Source of the DNA: an archaeon
GTDB taxonomy: Archaea > Thermoproteota > Bathyarchaeia > TCS64
NCBI GenBank assembly: GCA_020444005.1
Contig: JAHLLU010000134.1
Location: 1 to 5,929 of the forward strand
Length of the DNA: 5,929 bases
Direction: 5' to 3'
Shown here in pieces: positions 4,741 through 5,929 of this stretch (positions are counted from its first letter, which is position 1; each line of letters begins with the position of its first letter). The position numbers and the translations under genes were made by a program. The notes beneath the pieces are model-generated. The model was given only the letters and a program-made list of their open reading frames with translations. It ran no database searches and had not been told where the DNA came from.

Positions 4741-5929
4741 GCTAATCCGCGAGCCAAACCATCATTATAGATACTAACTGGGTCCAATACGATGATAACC
4801 CTTCCATCACCCAAAATAGTAACACCCGAAATACCCCTAATCCTCTGCAAACTATCCCACAGCTTCTTAGTCATAATCTCCCGCATCCCCAATACACTAT
4901 CCACCACCAAGCCAAACCGGTCCCCCTCGTTCTTAACAATCAACAAATGCAAGACATCAGAATCACCAGCACCTACTCCCAGCAACCGCCGCAAATCAAC
5001 AACTCTGATAGTCCGCCCACCCACCCGAACAGCCTCCAAATACCCAAGATTCTGCACAATACTCCGTTCCACGACCTCAATATCCTCGACAAAACTCATG
5101 GGAACCGCATAGACCTCACCCGCACACTCGATCAATATCGCCTTCAAAATACTCAAGGTCAAGGGCAGCTTTAACAAAAACTCGGTTCCTTCACCCATTA
5201 CGCTCTCAATAACAATTGAGCCTCCAAGCTTCTCGATCTTGGTCTTGACAATATTCATACCCACGCCTCTACCCGAGATACTAGTAACGTCCTCAGACGT
5301 AGTCAAACCATTAATCATAATCAAGTTAACAAGCTGTTTATCACTCATCGCCTCCAACTCAGCTGAGCTAAACAAACCAGCCTCCAATGCCTTCGCCTTA
5401 ATACGCTGTGGATCAATCCCCGCCCCATCGTCACAAACCCGGATCAAAATATTCTCCTGATTCCTCTCCGCGACAATACGAATAAACCCCACCCGATCCT
5501 TACCACACGCCTCACGAACCATAGGCGCCTCAATACCATGGTCAACAGCATTACGAAGCAGATGAATCAAAGGCTCACCTATCTCCTCCAATATCTTACG
5601 ATCAAGCTCAATCTCCTTACCCTCCATCACAAGCTTGATCTCCTTACCCTGCTCCCGCGACAAATCCCTTACAAGCCTTGGGAACCGGTTTAACACTCGT
5701 TCAGCGGGCACCATCCTAATCTTTGTAACAATATCCTGAAGCTCCAATGAAATTCGATCAACGGTGCCTAGAGTATGCTTAACACTTGAAGTCTTGTTCA
5801 TGATAACCTCGTTCAACTGACCTTTACTAATCACAAGCTCCCCTACGAGATTCAACAGCTTGTCAAGGTCATCTGTTTTCACCCTGATAGACTCAATTGA
5901 ACTAAACTTTGAATATCCTTGATCTTCCC
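4737..5929 (-). CDS. cheA: Chemotaxis histidine kinase CheA, N-terminus beyond right window edge
   Basis: CheA couples chemoreceptors to the motor by phosphorylating CheY and CheB. The visible 396 residues contain the dimerisation domain P3 (about 9-78, starting IRVKTDDLDKLLNLVGELV), the junction motif RMVPAERVLNRFPRLVRDLS, and the ATP-binding domain P4 (about 80-257) with N-box HLLRNAVDHG (N126), G1 DDGAG (166-170) and G2 SGRGVGM. The CheW-like P5 domain (about 260-390) docks CheW and receptors. All ATP-site motifs are intact. The frame stays open past the GTG at 5882 to the edge (SSIESIRV precedes it), so that GTG is internal; P1, with the phosphorylated histidine, and P2 must lie to the right. 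It points toward the peptidase gene. Its codons end mostly in G or T (TTG, CGG, GTT, GGG), the mirror image of the peptidase gene. Identity is secure. No cheY, cheW or receptor gene in its own direction is visible. Confidence 0.97.
   Translation of the reverse strand, partial: EDQGYSKFSSIESIRVKTDDLDKLLNLVGELVISKGQLNEVIMNKTSSVKHTLGTVDRISLELQDIVTKIRMVPAERVLNRFPRLVRDLSREQGKEIKLVMEGKEIELDRKILEEIGEPLIHLLRNAVDHGIEAPMVREACGKDRVGFIRIVAERNQENILIRVCDDGAGIDPQRIKAKALEAGLFSSAELEAMSDKQLVNLIMINGLTTSEDVTSISGRGVGMNIVKTKIEKLGGSIVIESVMGEGTEFLLKLPLTLSILKAILIECAGEVYAVPMSFVEDIEVVERSIVQNLGYLEAVRVGGRTIRVVDLRRLLGVGAGDSDVLHLLIVKNEGDRFGLVVDSVLGMREIMTKKLWDSLQRIRGISGVTILGDGRVIIVLDPVSIYNDGLARGLA

Noticed and set aside
4395..4745. 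+ strand frame of 116 codons crossing the peptidase 3' end and the intergenic region
   Set aside because: The translation is low in complexity, is rich in Arg, His and Thr at first, reads through the G tract and resembles no protein; there is no ribosome-binding site.
4792..5460. Three + strand frames of 73-106 codons inside the cheA region
   Set aside because: They are antisense to cheA; long frames here are expected because the A+C-rich + strand has few stop codons.
5880..5882. GTG on the - strand as the start of CheA
   Set aside because: Sequence upstream stays in frame to the window edge and the usual IRV lead-in to the dimerisation helix spans this codon. A start here would also give a CheA without its phosphorylated domain.

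Overview
The window is gene-dense and carries five protein-coding genes. Two of them run off the ends. No RNA gene, insertion sequence, CRISPR array or origin was seen. The style suggests an archaeon: AGA, ATA and CTA codons are heavily used, one receiver gene has a forced TTG start, a GTGA-type ribosome-binding core precedes another, and candidate stops for transcription are oligo-T runs. The lineage cannot be fixed by eye, and a bacterial origin is not strictly excluded.

Layout on the + strand: positions 1-2394 hold the 3' part of a large soluble-looking sensor histidine kinase (end of a PAS domain, three GAF domains, HisKA, HATPase_c). It is followed 5 bp later by a single-domain response regulator (2400-2765) and 3 bp after that by a second one (2769-3146). 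These three form a tight operon. After a 43-bp gap with a bulged inverted repeat comes an M20-family metallopeptidase (3190-4527). Its TAG stop runs straight into an almost pure G tract. A 209-bp intergenic region (4528-4736) holds the converging 3' ends. On the - strand, 4737-5929 is the C-terminal two thirds or so of a CheA chemotaxis kinase (dimerisation, ATPase and CheW-like domains). Its N-terminal Hpt region lies beyond the right edge.

How they may work together: the PAS/GAF kinase probably senses small cytoplasmic ligands and passes phosphate to one or both stand-alone receivers. Both receivers keep every catalytic residue but have no DNA-binding or enzymatic output domain, so output must be by protein-protein contact or phosphorelay. 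CheA, facing them from the other strand, is another possible phosphodonor. The M20 peptidase has no obvious signalling role and may simply be a neighbour.

The most unusual signal is compositional. From about 3280 to about 5700 the + strand is rich in A and C whichever strand is coding, so the peptidase uses A/C-ending codons and cheA uses G/T-ending codons. The second receiver gene breaks this pattern. No wholly new system could be demonstrated; the rest is recognisable signalling machinery in an uncommon arrangement.
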